From contig CBDHHC010000006.1 of the NCBI GenBank assembly GCA_965263345.1, positions 62,001-126,000 on the forward strand: DNA of 64,000 nucleotides, given 5' to 3'. The translations under genes were made by a program, and so were the position numbers. How positions within the stretch are numbered: position 1 is the first letter of the stretch; the number at the start of each line of letters is the position of its first letter. The notes under the pieces were generated by a model. That model was given only the letters and a program-made list of their open reading frames with translations, was not told where the DNA came from and made no database searches. Source of the DNA: CBDHHC01 sp965263345. Lineage in GTDB: Bacteria > Pseudomonadota > Alphaproteobacteria > Rhizobiales > CBDHHC01. Shown in pieces: positions 28,604 through 37,918 of this stretch.

Positions 28604-29290
28604 TTATGGATTCAATTTATATCCACCCGTTTCTGTTATAAGAAGTTCGGCATTTGAGGGATTTTTTTCAATTTTTTGACGTAGGCGGTAAATATGGGTT
28701 TCTAAAGTATGCGTTGTGACACCCGCATTATATCCCCAAACTTCATGCAGCAAAACATCTCTTCCAACGACTGAGTCACCACTACGATATAGATATTTCA
28801 ATATTGAAGTTTCTTTTTCAGTTAATCTTATTTTCGTTCCCTCTTGATCTATAAGGGTTTTTGCTGCTGGTTTAAAAGAGTACTGCCCAATAGTGAATAC
28901 AGCTTCTTCGCTTTGTTCATGCTGTCTAAGTTGCGCACGTATCCTAGCAAGCAAAACAGAGAAACGAAATGGTTTTGTGACATAATCATTTGCACCAGAT
29001 TCTAAACCTAGTATTGTATCAGCATCGGAATCTTGTGCCGTTAACATGATTACAGGCCCGTTGAAGCCATTTTTGCGTAAGATTTTACAAGCTTCCCTTC
29101 CGTCCATATCTGTTAATCCAACATCCAATAAAATCAAATCTACGTGATCTGACTTGGCAATATTGATCCCATCTGCTGCATTAGAAGCCTCAAGCACTTG
29201 AAATTCTTCGTGTAATTTTAACTGATCAACTAATGTTTCTCGTAAATCGTTATCGTCATCGATAGTGAGAATTTTTCGTAAGGTGCTCAT
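28604..29290 (-). CDS. OmpR/PhoB-family two-component response regulator (orphan)
   Basis: A 228-residue regulator. The receiver domain has the acidic pair DDD near residue 11, the phospho-acceptor D56 in DLILLDVGLTDMDG, the threonine in VIMLTAQ and the lysine in YVTKPF. The C-terminal winged helix (about 130-228) carries IRLTEKETSILKYLYRSG and THTLETHIYRLRQKIEKN, which fits the OmpR class. No histidine kinase gene is nearby. Similar orphans next to an L,D-transpeptidase occur in Rhodospirillales and have been linked to envelope control; that link is inference here. Confidence 0.92.
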   Translation of the reverse strand: MSTLRKILTIDDDNDLRETLVDQLKLHEEFQVLEASNAADGINIAKSDHVDLILLDVGLTDMDGREACKILRKNGFNGPVIMLTAQDSDADTILGLESGANDYVTKPFRFSVLLARIRAQLRQHEQSEEAVFTIGQYSFKPAAKTLIDQEGTKIRLTEKETSILKYLYRSGDSVVGRDVLLHEVWGYNAGVTTHTLETHIYRLRQKIEKNPSNAELLITETGGYKLNP

Positions 29291-29414
29291 TTATGGCTCC
29301 AAAATAATCCTGAATATAATTTCATATTTGTTGATAATAATATATATATGAAAGGATCCTAGGCAATAGTACAGATTATAAAATTTGATAAAGTTTTCAT
29401 ATATTTGTTGGCAA

Positions 29415-29927
29415 ATGAAAATCATAGTAAATAAAAGTGCTCATTATATTGATAAAGGTATCCTAAAATTCGGCTTTATGGCATTTCCATGTGCTCTTGG
29501 TCGCTCTGGTCGAGGCGTGATTAAGCGTGAAGGTGACGGAAAGACACCAATTGGAAAATGGAGGTTTTTAAGAGCTTTTTATAGAGCTGATCGTCTCAAA
29601 CGCCCTAAAACAAAATTACCAATGTTTCCTATTCATAAAAATTATGGCTGGTGCGATATGCCCTGGGACAACAACTATAATCGTTTTGTACATCTACCAT
29701 ATTCAGGCAGGTCTGAGAGGTTATGGCGTGATGACCATTTGTATGATATTATTGTTGTGCTTAATCATAATCATATTCCTCGTATACATAACTATGGTAG
29801 TGCAATATTTATGCATGTTGAAAAAAATAACTATCAGCCTACAGAGGGGTGCGTTGCTCTTAGAGTTTCACATCTGAAATATATGCTAACTTTTTTATCT
29901 TCCGGATCAGAACTTATCATAAATTAG
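29415..29927 (+). CDS. L,D-transpeptidase (YkuD) family protein
   Basis: A 170-residue YkuD-fold protein with FPCALGRSGRGVIKREGDGKTPIG at the front and the catalytic motif FMHVEKNNYQPTEGCVAL near the end. There H and C are the active residues, in place of the classic HG...SHGC. It belongs to the compact group that includes YWCDMP-like GWCDMPWDNNYNRFVHLPY. No signal peptide is visible, which is usual for this subgroup but odd for a peptidoglycan enzyme. A start at TTG 29385 would add 10 residues, and neither start has a good ribosome-binding site. The stop overlaps the convergent phhB by 4 bases. Confidence 0.88.
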   Translation: MKIIVNKSAHYIDKGILKFGFMAFPCALGRSGRGVIKREGDGKTPIGKWRFLRAFYRADRLKRPKTKLPMFPIHKNYGWCDMPWDNNYNRFVHLPYSGRSERLWRDDHLYDIIVVLNHNHIPRIHNYGSAIFMHVEKNNYQPTEGCVALRVSHLKYMLTFLSSGSELIIN

Positions 29928-30211
29928 TTTTTACAAAAAAGATCCATTTGCTTCGCTAATTTGATGTCCTTCTTTGTTATTCCGTTTGAGTCATGGGTTG
30001 TCAAAGTAACAGTGACTTTATTCCAAACATTGAACCATTCTGGGTGATGATCTATTTTTTCTGCAAAGAGGGCTACTTTTGTCATCCAAGAGAATGCTTC
30101 ATTAAAATCTTTGAAATTAAACGTTTTTGTTATGGCATCTCTATCTATTACATTTTGCCAATCATTTAGGCTTTGCATTTCATGTTCTCTTTCTTCTACT
30201 GTAAATTTCAT
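29924..30211 (-). CDS. phhB: 4a-hydroxytetrahydrobiopterin dehydratase (PCD/DCoH)
   Basis: A 95-residue protein of the pterin-4a-carbinolamine dehydratase family, which regenerates pterin cofactor for aromatic amino-acid hydroxylases. The signature is KTFNFKDFNEAFSWMTKVALFAEKIDHHPEWFNVWNKV, in which the active histidines lie in DHHPEW, followed by TLTTHDSNGITKKDIKLA. The start at 30211 (MKFTVEER) is preferred because it matches family length; the frame is open 14 codons further upstream. It is convergent with the L,D-transpeptidase. Confidence 0.93.
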   Translation of the reverse strand: MKFTVEEREHEMQSLNDWQNVIDRDAITKTFNFKDFNEAFSWMTKVALFAEKIDHHPEWFNVWNKVTVTLTTHDSNGITKKDIKLAKQMDLFCKN

Positions 30212-30262
30212 TATTGTGTCTCTTGTTAAGTTGTAATTTCGTGAAACTATCAAGGTTTAGTC

Positions 30263-30745
30263 GTGTCTAAAATAAAAATTCTTTTTGTATGTTTGGGAAA
30301 TATTTGTCGTTCTCCGATGGCTGAGGGGATTTTTCGTCACTGTGTAACTAATGCAGAATTAAGTGATCTTATCACAATTGATTCGGCTGGAACAGGTGCT
30401 TGGCATGTTGGAGCTGCTCCTGACAAGCGGGCACAAAAAATATTGTTAAAAAATGATATTGATATTTCTTTTCAACGTGCAAGAAAAATTACACAAAATG
30501 ATTTTACTGAATTCGATATGATTTTGGCCATGGATGAATCCAATTATGATAATCTTCTCAAGATAGCACCGGAACATTTCCACGATAAAATTCAGTTATT
30601 TTTAAACTTTTCAGAGAGTAATTCAGGTGGTGAAGTCCCCGATCCATATTATGGTGGAGATCAAGGGTTTATTGATGTTTTCCGTCTTGTAAAAGATGCA
30701 AGTGATGGGTTGCTAATATATGTGGAAACACATCTTAACACGTAA
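30263..30745 (+). CDS. Low-molecular-weight protein tyrosine phosphatase
   Basis: A 160-residue phosphatase with the P-loop CLGNICRSP (C10 nucleophile, R16) directly after the N-terminus ILFV, and the acid loop aspartate in VPDPYYGG. ISFQRARKITQNDFTEFDMILAMDESNYDNL is the family's central block. It starts with GTG at 30263, with AAGG upstream. It lies between phhB (divergent) and thpR (convergent, adjacent stops). Its substrate is not indicated; no exopolysaccharide kinase gene is nearby. Confidence 0.93.
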   Translation: MSKIKILFVCLGNICRSPMAEGIFRHCVTNAELSDLITIDSAGTGAWHVGAAPDKRAQKILLKNDIDISFQRARKITQNDFTEFDMILAMDESNYDNLLKIAPEHFHDKIQLFLNFSESNSGGEVPDPYYGGDQGFIDVFRLVKDASDGLLIYVETHLNT

Positions 30746-31312
30746 CTATTTATCTGCGCCCTCCATAAAAAACTCCCTATTCTCTAATGGATAACTTGCT
30801 TCTATAGCGTAAGGTCCTCCTCCTTTTTGTGAACGAGAAGAGAAAAGAACAAAGCTATTAACTTTGAACCAGGAACTGTTATAATCACTAAAATTTTCGA
30901 GAAATTTCGCAACATCTTCGGGTTGCGTTCCCTTTAATCTCGCAAGTGTTATATGGGGGGTGTAGTTTCTTGATTCTGGTTCTAAGCCTATCATTCGTGC
31001 AGCTTGCTCATGGGATCTTTGTAAGTGAAATAGTTCTTCATCAGTTTCTATCTTTGCCCAAATACTTCTAGGTTTTTTACCCCCAAAACTTCCAAGGCCA
31101 GAAACTCTCAATGAAAAACAATTTGAGGAAATGTTTTCTAGTGCGATTGAAAACTCATTCGCTAAATATAGATCTATATCTCCGGCAAAGCGTAGAGTGA
31201 GATGATAATTTTCTGATGAAATCCATCTGGCTCCATACAGACCTGTTTTTAGTAAAGAGAGATGTTGTTTGATGTCATTTGGAATTTCAATACCAGTAAA
31301 TAATCTAGGCAT
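30746..31312 (-). CDS. thpR: RNA 2',3'-cyclic phosphodiesterase (ThpR, 2H superfamily)
   Basis: A 188-residue 2H phosphoesterase. The two HxTx motifs are HLTLRFAGD near residue 37 and HITLARLKG near residue 125. The protein starts MPRLFTGIEIPNDIKQHL, matching the family's 'RLFvAi.lP' opening; an in-frame ATG at 31381 would add 23 atypical residues and overlap the neighbour. The enzyme hydrolyses 2',3'-cyclic ends of RNA in vitro. It lies 59 bases after the aldo/keto reductase. Confidence 0.93.
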   Translation of the reverse strand: MPRLFTGIEIPNDIKQHLSLLKTGLYGARWISSENYHLTLRFAGDIDLYLANEFSIALENISSNCFSLRVSGLGSFGGKKPRSIWAKIETDEELFHLQRSHEQAARMIGLEPESRNYTPHITLARLKGTQPEDVAKFLENFSDYNSSWFKVNSFVLFSSRSQKGGGPYAIEASYPLENREFFMEGADK

Positions 31313-31371
31313 GATATTTGGCTCTATGTGTCCTTTGGTATTTGTTTTATTTAAGTTGTTAATACACTCAA

Positions 31372-32412
31372 TTATGGACAAGGGTTTGAATATATCAACT
31401 GTACTTTTTCAATCTCCTTTAAGACGTCTTCTGATAAGTTTATATTTATTGAGTCAATGTTTGTCTTTAATTGCTCAAGAGATGTTGCACCTATAATGTT
31501 TGAGGTGACAAATGGTCGTGACGTTACAAACTCGAGCGCCATTTGAGTTGGGTTTAAATTGAATTTTTTTGCAATGTTTATATAAGCTGTTATCGCTTGG
31601 GCGGCATTTGGTGTTTCATATCTATGCAATCTGTTAAACAGCGCTTTGCGTGAATATTCAGGACATTGATTGTTTTCATATTTTCCTGTCAAATAACCTT
31701 GTGCGAGAGGAGAGTATGCTAAAAGACCTACTTTTTCTCTGTGAGATACTTCAGATAGACCAACTTCATATGCTCTGCTTAGAAGATTGTATGCATTTTG
31801 GATTGAGACAATTCTTGGTAGATTTTTTTGTTCGGAAACAGATAAAAATTTCATTGTTCCCCATGCCGTTTCGTTTGATAATCCGACATGTCTGACTTTG
31901 CCAGCTTTCACTAGTTCTCCCAAAGTCTCTAAAATTTCTTCTATCGGATTTTCTTCTCCTTCATAAGGGGTGTATTCTAAACCACCAAATATTCTAAGTG
32001 GTCGATCAGGCCAATGTAATTGGTATAAGTCAATATAATCTGTCTGTAGGCGTTTTAATGAAGCATCAATAGCTTCAAATATTTGTGAGCGGTTTAGCTC
32101 TCCTTTGGAACCATCTTTTCTGAAATATGTATGATTAGATCGTCCAATCACTTTAGTCGCTAAAATTACTTTGTTACGATTTTTGTTTTTAGCAAACCAA
32201 GTCCCAATTATCTCCTCAGTTCTACCTTGTGTTTCCGCTTTTGGCGGAATGGCGTATAGTTCTGCTGTATCAAAGAAGTTGATGCCTTGGTCTATTGCAT
32301 AATCCATTTGTTGGTGACCTTCAGCTTCAGTATTTTGTTCGCCCCACGTCATTGTGCCTAAACAAATTGAACTAACTTCTATATCTGTGTGACCTAGTTT
32401 TCTGTATTCCAT
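31372..32412 (-). CDS. Aldo/keto reductase (Tas-like)
   Basis: A 346-residue NADP(H)-dependent oxidoreductase with a TIM-barrel fold. The opening MEYRKLGHTDIEVSSICLGTMTWGEQNTE, the tetrad parts DTAELYAI (Asp and Tyr) and ILATKVIG (Lys), and YQLHWPD (His) are seen in order. The C-terminal cofactor block reads TSNIIGATSLEQLKTNID. Length and motifs match the E. coli Tas / YajO-like group, whose natural substrates are uncertain. It is in the same direction as the esterase gene 31 bases upstream, so the two may be co-transcribed. Confidence 0.93.
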   Translation of the reverse strand: MEYRKLGHTDIEVSSICLGTMTWGEQNTEAEGHQQMDYAIDQGINFFDTAELYAIPPKAETQGRTEEIIGTWFAKNKNRNKVILATKVIGRSNHTYFRKDGSKGELNRSQIFEAIDASLKRLQTDYIDLYQLHWPDRPLRIFGGLEYTPYEGEENPIEEILETLGELVKAGKVRHVGLSNETAWGTMKFLSVSEQKNLPRIVSIQNAYNLLSRAYEVGLSEVSHREKVGLLAYSPLAQGYLTGKYENNQCPEYSRKALFNRLHRYETPNAAQAITAYINIAKKFNLNPTQMALEFVTSRPFVTSNIIGATSLEQLKTNIDSININLSEDVLKEIEKVQLIYSNPCP

Positions 32413-32443
32413 AATTTTTCCATGAGTTTAGAAAGTGTCTTAA

Positions 32444-33097
32444 TTAGTTCTTTTTCTCTACACGAGCGATTAGTTGCTCAACGAAAGGTAGTATGTTTTT
32501 CACTATAATATCTACACCTTCAGGATTTGGGTGAATGCCATCACTTAAATTGTATTCTGACTTGAGAGCAACACCCTTTAGAAAGAATGGATATAGAAGT
32601 GTGTCATATTTTTTTGATAAGTTGGAATATATATTCCTAAAATTTTTGACATATTCATCCCCATAGCTTTTCGGAGCTTTCATACCTGTCAATAAAACTT
32701 CAATATTCTTCGATTTCAGTTTTTGGATAATTTTATCTAAATTTTGTTTTGTTTGTGTCGGGGGTATCCCTCTTAGTACATCATTTGCCCCCAGTTCAAT
32801 TATCACTGCATGCGTATTCTTTGGTATAGACCAATCTAATCTGCTTAATCCTGCAGACGTGGTATCTCCAGATACTCCTGAATTTATTATATTAACGTTG
32901 TATCCTTTGTCCTTTAAGCTTTTTTCTAGTCTTTTTGGAAAAGCCTGGTGGGATTGCAGAAGGTAACCTGCCGTAAGGCTATCTCCAAAAGCTACAATTG
33001 ATATAGGTTGATTAGCATATGTTTTTAAGGGGTACATGAAAGCCAAGACTATTAATGTCAACAATTTAAGGGATGCTTTTTTTGATCGCTTTATCAT
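32444..33097 (-). CDS. tesA: SGNH/GDSL esterase (TesA-like arylesterase / lysophospholipase)
   Basis: A periplasmic esterase of 217 residues with a signal peptide (hydrophobic LKLLTLIVLAFMYPL, cleavage near TYANQ). The four SGNH blocks are visible: AFGDSLTAGY (Ser nucleophile), NSGVSGDTTSAGL (Gly), LGANDVLRG (Asn) and SDGIHPNPEG (Asp, His). It diverges from the ABC transporter pair at 33263, the conserved tesA / ybbA-ybbP arrangement. Homologues cleave arylesters, acyl-CoA or lysophospholipids. The natural substrate here is not indicated. Confidence 0.93.
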   Translation of the reverse strand: MIKRSKKASLKLLTLIVLAFMYPLKTYANQPISIVAFGDSLTAGYLLQSHQAFPKRLEKSLKDKGYNVNIINSGVSGDTTSAGLSRLDWSIPKNTHAVIIELGANDVLRGIPPTQTKQNLDKIIQKLKSKNIEVLLTGMKAPKSYGDEYVKNFRNIYSNLSKKYDTLLYPFFLKGVALKSEYNLSDGIHPNPEGVDIIVKNILPFVEQLIARVEKKN

Positions 33098-33262
33098 GAA
33101 AACTCGTATTTGATGTAAATAAGACTTTGTTTGTTTAGAATTTAACTTTTAATCATCTGCAGTCATATCGTTTGTATTATACGATTACAAATCTTACATA
33201 GGCATTTTCAAGATGCATTTGCAATATAGCTATATAAATAAATCAAAACAGGAGCTCAAAAT

Positions 33263-33961
33263 TTGAACAGCTCACTTATCAATATACAAGATGTATGTGT
33301 TACATTGCCCAGTATAGCTGGTGATGTTGATATTTTGCATAATGTAAATATGGTTATTGAAGAAGGACAGTCAATTAGTATTGTGGGTCCCAGTGGTTCT
33401 GGAAAAACCACTTTGCTTATGGTTATGGCTGGTCTAGAAAAAGTTACATCTGGTCAGCTTACTGTTTGTGGCAAGAATTTATCTGAGCTTAATGAAGATG
33501 AACTTGCTTTATTAAGAGGGCAAAATATAGGCATTGTCTTCCAATCTTTTCATCTTGTGCCAACAATGACTGCAATTGAAAATGTTGCCTTGCCACTTGA
33601 GTTTTTAAAATCACAAAATAGTTATCAACAAGCGTGTTCTGCTCTAGATGATGTTGGGTTATCGCATCGCTATGAACACTTTCCTTCTCAGTTATCCGGT
33701 GGAGAACAACAACGTGTTGCGCTTGCTCGTGCTTTGGTTTCAAAGCCCAAGCTTCTGCTTGCCGATGAACCAACGGGTAACTTGGATGGTAAAACTGGTG
33801 CTTTGATAATTGATCTAATGTTTGATTTGCGTAAGAAGCTCAATACAACACTTGTTCTGATTACACATGATACAAGTTTAGCTAATCGTTGTGATCGTCA
33901 TTTTTATATACAAGATGGGTATTTACGAACAGAGTCGCCACACTTAAATGTTGTGAAATAA
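33263..33961 (+). CDS. ABC transporter ATP-binding protein (YbbA/LolD-like)
   Basis: A 232-residue ATPase with Walker A GPSGSGKTTL near residue 42, Q-loop VFQSFHLVPTMT, signature LSGGEQQRVALARAL, Walker B LLLADEPTGNLDG and switch histidine ITHDTSLAN. It belongs to the MacB/LolD (type VII exporter) class. It starts with TTG at 33263, preceded by AGGAG. The next gene, 2 bases away, encodes the FtsX-type permease. Facing tesA, the pair matches YbbA-YbbP. Confidence 0.93.
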   Translation: MNSSLINIQDVCVTLPSIAGDVDILHNVNMVIEEGQSISIVGPSGSGKTTLLMVMAGLEKVTSGQLTVCGKNLSELNEDELALLRGQNIGIVFQSFHLVPTMTAIENVALPLEFLKSQNSYQQACSALDDVGLSHRYEHFPSQLSGGEQQRVALARALVSKPKLLLADEPTGNLDGKTGALIIDLMFDLRKKLNTTLVLITHDTSLANRCDRHFYIQDGYLRTESPHLNVVK

Positions 33962-33963
33962 TT

Positions 33964-36519
33964 ATGGAACATAAAATAGGTTTTCTTTCTAAATTTTTCT
34001 ATCAATTTCCTTTGAGTGTTAGAATTGCCTTGCGAGAATTAAGGGGCGGTTTGCGTGGGTTTTATATTTTTGTCGCCTGCATGAGTCTTGGGGTAACTGC
34101 CATTATAGCTGTTAATGCTATCTCTGATATGTTGCAGGATGGGATTGCAAAGCAGGGGCAAGTTTTACTAGGGGGCGATATATCACTCAGTCGTATTCAC
34201 CAAAGTGCAAACGAAGAAACAAAAATTCAACTTGCAAAATATGGGAATATTAGCGAAGTAGCGACAATGCGTGCAATGGCACGTAAAATTGATGGATCAG
34301 CACAAGCTTTGGTTGAAATTAAAGCGGTAGATAATGCTTATCCTATGTTTGGAGAACTTACTTTAAAAGATAGCAAAAATTTTTCATTCAATCAGCCATT
34401 GATAGCATATGCCGATTCGATCTTATTTGAACGACTAGGTTTAAAAGTTGGAGACCTTTTCCGTTTGGGCAGCAAGACATTTAAGCTGGCTGGAGTTATC
34501 GTTCATGAACCTGATCGTCTTTCTAGCCGCAATGCCTTTGGTCCACGTCTTTTATTGTCTTTAAATAGTTTAAAAGCTTCCGGGCTTGCACAAGATGGAA
34601 GTCTAGTTCGTTGGAGATATCGTATTAAGTTAAACCAACGGTATGATAATTTGATTGATACTAATTTGCTTCTTAAAGAAAAATTTTCCAAAAAAGGATT
34701 TTTTATACGGGACCGTCGTAACCCTGCGCCTGGTATAAAAGAAGGAATTGAACGGTTAGGCAAATTTCTAACTCTCGTAGGATTAACAGCCTTACTCATA
34801 GGTGGAGTTGGTATTGCAAATGCTGTTATAAGTTTTATTGATCAAAAGCGCCCAACTATTGCGACGCTTAAATCATTGGGGGCAAAAAATAGAATAGTCT
34901 TTTGGGTTTATCTCACACAAATTTTAATTATTGCCAGCTTAGGGATATTCTTTGGTTTGGTCATTGGTTTCTTTGTGCCAGCTATTATCAGTTTTTTATT
35001 TTCCGATGTTCTTCCAGTTCAGTTGAATTTTTTTCCAAAACTTCGAACCGTTTTTCTAGGGGTTGCGTATGGTTTATCTGTGGCTTTGTTATTTGTTTTG
35101 CTACCACTGCGATTGACAAGAAATATTCGTCCACAGATGCTTTTTCGAAATCAGGACTTTAATCTAAGACAGTATATAGGTTTCAATGATTATCTTATAA
35201 TCTTTTTCTTTGTAATTTTAATCGCAGGACTTGCGGTTTTTTCTTCTCAAGCGGAACTCTTTGCACTGTATTTTTGTGGAGCTTTGATTGTTTTATTTAT
35301 TTTATTTTTGTTGTATGGCCGCTTTGTGGAGTGGCTGACCAAAAAGCTTCCTCGCTTAAGTGGAGCCTCTATGGTTATTGCACGTGCAAATATTACTGGT
35401 CCTAATTCTCTAACACGATCAATCATATTGTCACTTGGACTTGGTTTGAGTTTGCTTGTAGCAATAGCAAATATTGATAATTCTTTAGTTTTGCAACTTC
35501 AGGCAGGATTACCAAAAACAGCCCCTAGTCACTTTTTCCTTGATATTAAAAAAGATCAATTTTCTGAATTTAAAAATCAAGTTATGAAAGATATTCCGCA
35601 AGCAGACCTATCCTTTGCACCAATGCTCAGAGGTCGTATTGTTAAACTTTCTGGTCTGGATGCGAACAAGATAAAAGCACCTAAAAATTTTGAATGGATC
35701 TTGAGGGGCGATAGAGGCATTAGCTATTCCGAGATTTTACCAAACGGGTCTAATATTATTGAAGGTTTTTGGTGGGGTAGAAATTATGAAGGGCCTCCAT
35801 TGGTCTCTTTCGAAGTTGAAGCTGCAAGAGCATTTGGGCTTAAAATAGGAGATGAAATTGTTGTCAATGTTCTAGGGCGTGAGATTGTTGCTAAAGTTGC
35901 AAACCTTAGAACTGTGAAATGGGAATCCCTTTCTATTAACTTTGTAATGGTATTTTCTCCAAATACATTATCTGGGGCTCCGGTTAACATGCTCGCAACG
36001 CTTAAGACGCATCAAGAAATTCCAATAAAAGCAGAAGCTGAGTTATTACAAAAGTTGTCTCTTAAATTTCCAAATATTACGGCTATCCGTGTTCGTGATG
36101 CTATAGAAGCTGTTGGAAGCATTTATGAGAAAATTATGTTGGCAATTCGAAGTGCAGGTGGACTTACATTAATTGCTGGTGCTTTAGTGTTATCAGGATC
36201 ACTTATTTCCGCACAGAGGCAACGTATATATGACTCAGTTATTTTTAAGACAATTGGTGCCACCAGGTGGCAGATTATTTCAGCACATATGATTGAATAT
36301 TTTTCACTTGCACTTTTTACGGGTATTATGTCCCTTTTATTGGGAAGTTTTTGTGCATGGGTGGTTTTAACATATCTTTTTGAATTAAAATTCAGCTTAT
36401 CTTTGATTTCTAGTTTCCAAGTAATGATGCTTTCTATTATTATTGTGATTGTTTTTGGGGTATTTGGGACTTGGCGTGTGCTGACTGCCAAATCGGTACC
36501 ATATTTAAGAGATAATTAA
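33964..36519 (+). CDS. FtsX-like ABC permease (YbbP family)
   Basis: An 851-residue inner-membrane protein with one N-terminal helix (about 35-55), a periplasmic MacB-like domain, two FtsX blocks and a final block of three helices (about 720-845). Features include RIALRELRGG near residue 21, LLGGDISLSRIH, LLIGGVGIANAVISFIDQKRPTIATLKSLGA, and the second half's RQRIYDSVIFKTIGATRWQI. It works with the ATPase just upstream. By family analogy it does mechanotransmission or lipid/lysophospholipid handling rather than simple transport, and the link to the divergent esterase supports an envelope-lipid role. Confidence 0.92.
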   Translation: MEHKIGFLSKFFYQFPLSVRIALRELRGGLRGFYIFVACMSLGVTAIIAVNAISDMLQDGIAKQGQVLLGGDISLSRIHQSANEETKIQLAKYGNISEVATMRAMARKIDGSAQALVEIKAVDNAYPMFGELTLKDSKNFSFNQPLIAYADSILFERLGLKVGDLFRLGSKTFKLAGVIVHEPDRLSSRNAFGPRLLLSLNSLKASGLAQDGSLVRWRYRIKLNQRYDNLIDTNLLLKEKFSKKGFFIRDRRNPAPGIKEGIERLGKFLTLVGLTALLIGGVGIANAVISFIDQKRPTIATLKSLGAKNRIVFWVYLTQILIIASLGIFFGLVIGFFVPAIISFLFSDVLPVQLNFFPKLRTVFLGVAYGLSVALLFVLLPLRLTRNIRPQMLFRNQDFNLRQYIGFNDYLIIFFFVILIAGLAVFSSQAELFALYFCGALIVLFILFLLYGRFVEWLTKKLPRLSGASMVIARANITGPNSLTRSIILSLGLGLSLLVAIANIDNSLVLQLQAGLPKTAPSHFFLDIKKDQFSEFKNQVMKDIPQADLSFAPMLRGRIVKLSGLDANKIKAPKNFEWILRGDRGISYSEILPNGSNIIEGFWWGRNYEGPPLVSFEVEAARAFGLKIGDEIVVNVLGREIVAKVANLRTVKWESLSINFVMVFSPNTLSGAPVNMLATLKTHQEIPIKAEAELLQKLSLKFPNITAIRVRDAIEAVGSIYEKIMLAIRSAGGLTLIAGALVLSGSLISAQRQRIYDSVIFKTIGATRWQIISAHMIEYFSLALFTGIMSLLLGSFCAWVVLTYLFELKFSLSLISSFQVMMLSIIIVIVFGVFGTWRVLTAKSVPYLRDN

Positions 36520-36548
36520 CTTTGGTTAATTTGTCTTTAGAATGTTGT

Positions 36549-36586
36549 AAAACCATGGCTTCTGAGACTGGTTTTATCAATTTTTT
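36549..36586 (+). terminator. Possible terminator after the permease
   Basis: AAAACCA (36549-36555) pairs with TGGTTTT (36569-36575) around a 13-base loop and is followed by ATCAATTTTTT. The stem is short, so the call is tentative. Confidence 0.45.
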
Positions 36587-36677
36587 ATTTTATCGGGGCT
36601 TGAATGGGAGTGATTTGTTTCCCATATAAAGCACAAAAATTTTATAAACTTTTGAGTTTGAAAGGATATCAGAGGAA

Positions 36678-37427
36678 ATGGCTAATTACGACGAACAAAA
36701 TGTTTATCGTGCACAAACAGGTGCGCGTGCAGACGCACATGCGATTGATGAGGGGTTACGCGCTTATATGCTTCGCGTCTACAATTTCATGGCGCTTGGC
36801 ATTGCTTTTACTGCGATCGTGACTTTGTTGTTGATGAATAACAAAGGCCTAATGTTAGCAATTGCTACAGGACCTATGAAATGGGTTATTTTTGCAGCTG
36901 TGCTGGGAATGGGTTTCTTTGCTCACAGGTTAATTTTGACAGGTAGCACAGCTCTGGCTCATGGCGCATTCTGGACATATTGTGGACTTTGGGGTGTACT
37001 CATTGCACCTATGGTTTATGCTTTCCTAGCCAAAGGTCAATCACAGTTGGTTCTTCAAGCTTTTGTGATAACATCGGTAACTTTTGGTGCGACCAGTCTT
37101 TTTGGTTACGTAACAAAAACTAATCTCTCAGCGTTTGGCGGTTTCCTTGTGATGGCAACGATTGGTCTTATTATTGCTATGCTTGCTAACGTATTCTTTT
37201 TCCAAAGTGAGATGATGAGCCTGATTGTTTCTTGTCTTGTGGTTCTTGTGTTTGCAGCAATTACTGCTTGGGAAACGCAAGAAATTAAAGAAATGTATTA
37301 CGCTGGTGATAATCAGCAAGCTGCTACAGGAAAAGCAATATTTGGAGCATTTCTACTGTTTGGTAGCTTTATCACTCTGTTTATTCATATTTTGAATATC
37401 TTAGGTATTATGTCTGGTGACGACTAA
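36678..37427 (+). CDS. Bax inhibitor-1/YccA family membrane protein
   Basis: A 249-residue protein with seven predicted membrane helices. The N-terminal ARADAHAIDEGLRAYMLRVYNFMALGIAFTAI and the C-terminal LFGSFITLFIHILNILG match the alphaproteobacterial BI-1 family. The conserved acidic residues near the last helices appear in AITAWETQEIKEMYYAGD. Family members are pH- or Ca-sensitive channels and modulators of the FtsH protease; the specific role here is unknown. AGAGGA precedes ATG 36678. The gene has its own terminator. Confidence 0.93.
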   Translation: MANYDEQNVYRAQTGARADAHAIDEGLRAYMLRVYNFMALGIAFTAIVTLLLMNNKGLMLAIATGPMKWVIFAAVLGMGFFAHRLILTGSTALAHGAFWTYCGLWGVLIAPMVYAFLAKGQSQLVLQAFVITSVTFGATSLFGYVTKTNLSAFGGFLVMATIGLIIAMLANVFFFQSEMMSLIVSCLVVLVFAAITAWETQEIKEMYYAGDNQQAATGKAIFGAFLLFGSFITLFIHILNILGIMSGDD

Positions 37428-37462
37428 TATATAGAGGTTTACATATAATCCTTAAAAATTAT

Positions 37463-37495
37463 AGGTCTTAGCTTTTAGGCTAAGGCCTTTTTTTT
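37463..37495 (+). terminator. Rho-independent terminator after the BI-1 gene
   Basis: AGGTCTTAGC (37463-37472) pairs with GCTAAGGCCT (37479-37488) with one wobble pair, a 6-base loop and eight T residues. Confidence 0.9.
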
Positions 37496-37537
37496 ATGCA
37501 AATTAAACCTTCATCCTTTGGTGGAGGTCTTTCACTT

Positions 37538-37918
37538 TTATAAGTCTACTAATTTTGGCTTCTTCTCGAATATGCGAAGTACATGTTTTAGTTCATGGCC
37601 TCGCTTTAAAATTAAGCCAGTCGCAGAAATTACACTGAACATACCCTGTTTTCTAGCTAGTTTAGGTGCTTTTTCTATACGATAGATCGGGTGTTCACTC
37701 GATCTTCTAAAAACTGAAAAGATAGCTTTGTCACTCATCATATCAATCGCATAGTCACGCCACTCTCCAGAAGAGACTTTATGTCCATAAATGTTTAATA
37801 TTCGCTCTAATTCGTTTCTATTAAAGCGCACAGGTAGTTTTGTTGCGAGATTGGGATGATGAGAAATATTCGTAATGTTATTATCAAAATTTGTGAGGTT
37901 TGGTCCTGAATTTTTCAT
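37538..37918 (-). CDS. DUF2794 domain protein
   Basis: A 126-residue alphaproteobacterial protein. The DUF2794 signature is easily seen: VRFNRNELERILNIYGHKVSSGEWRDYAID, then AIFSVFRRSSEHPIYRIEKAP, KLARKQGMFSVISATGLILKRGHELKHVLR. The function of the family is unknown. The N-terminal 25 residues are polar and poorly conserved. It is convergent with the BI-1 gene, sharing a terminator region, and is followed upstream by a 650-base non-coding gap. Confidence 0.92.
   Translation of the reverse strand: MKNSGPNLTNFDNNITNISHHPNLATKLPVRFNRNELERILNIYGHKVSSGEWRDYAIDMMSDKAIFSVFRRSSEHPIYRIEKAPKLARKQGMFSVISATGLILKRGHELKHVLRIFEKKPKLVDL

Noticed and set aside
36604..36822. 72-residue plus-strand open frame before the BI-1 gene
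   Set aside because: It overlaps the BI-1 gene in another frame, has no ribosome-binding site and no family features.
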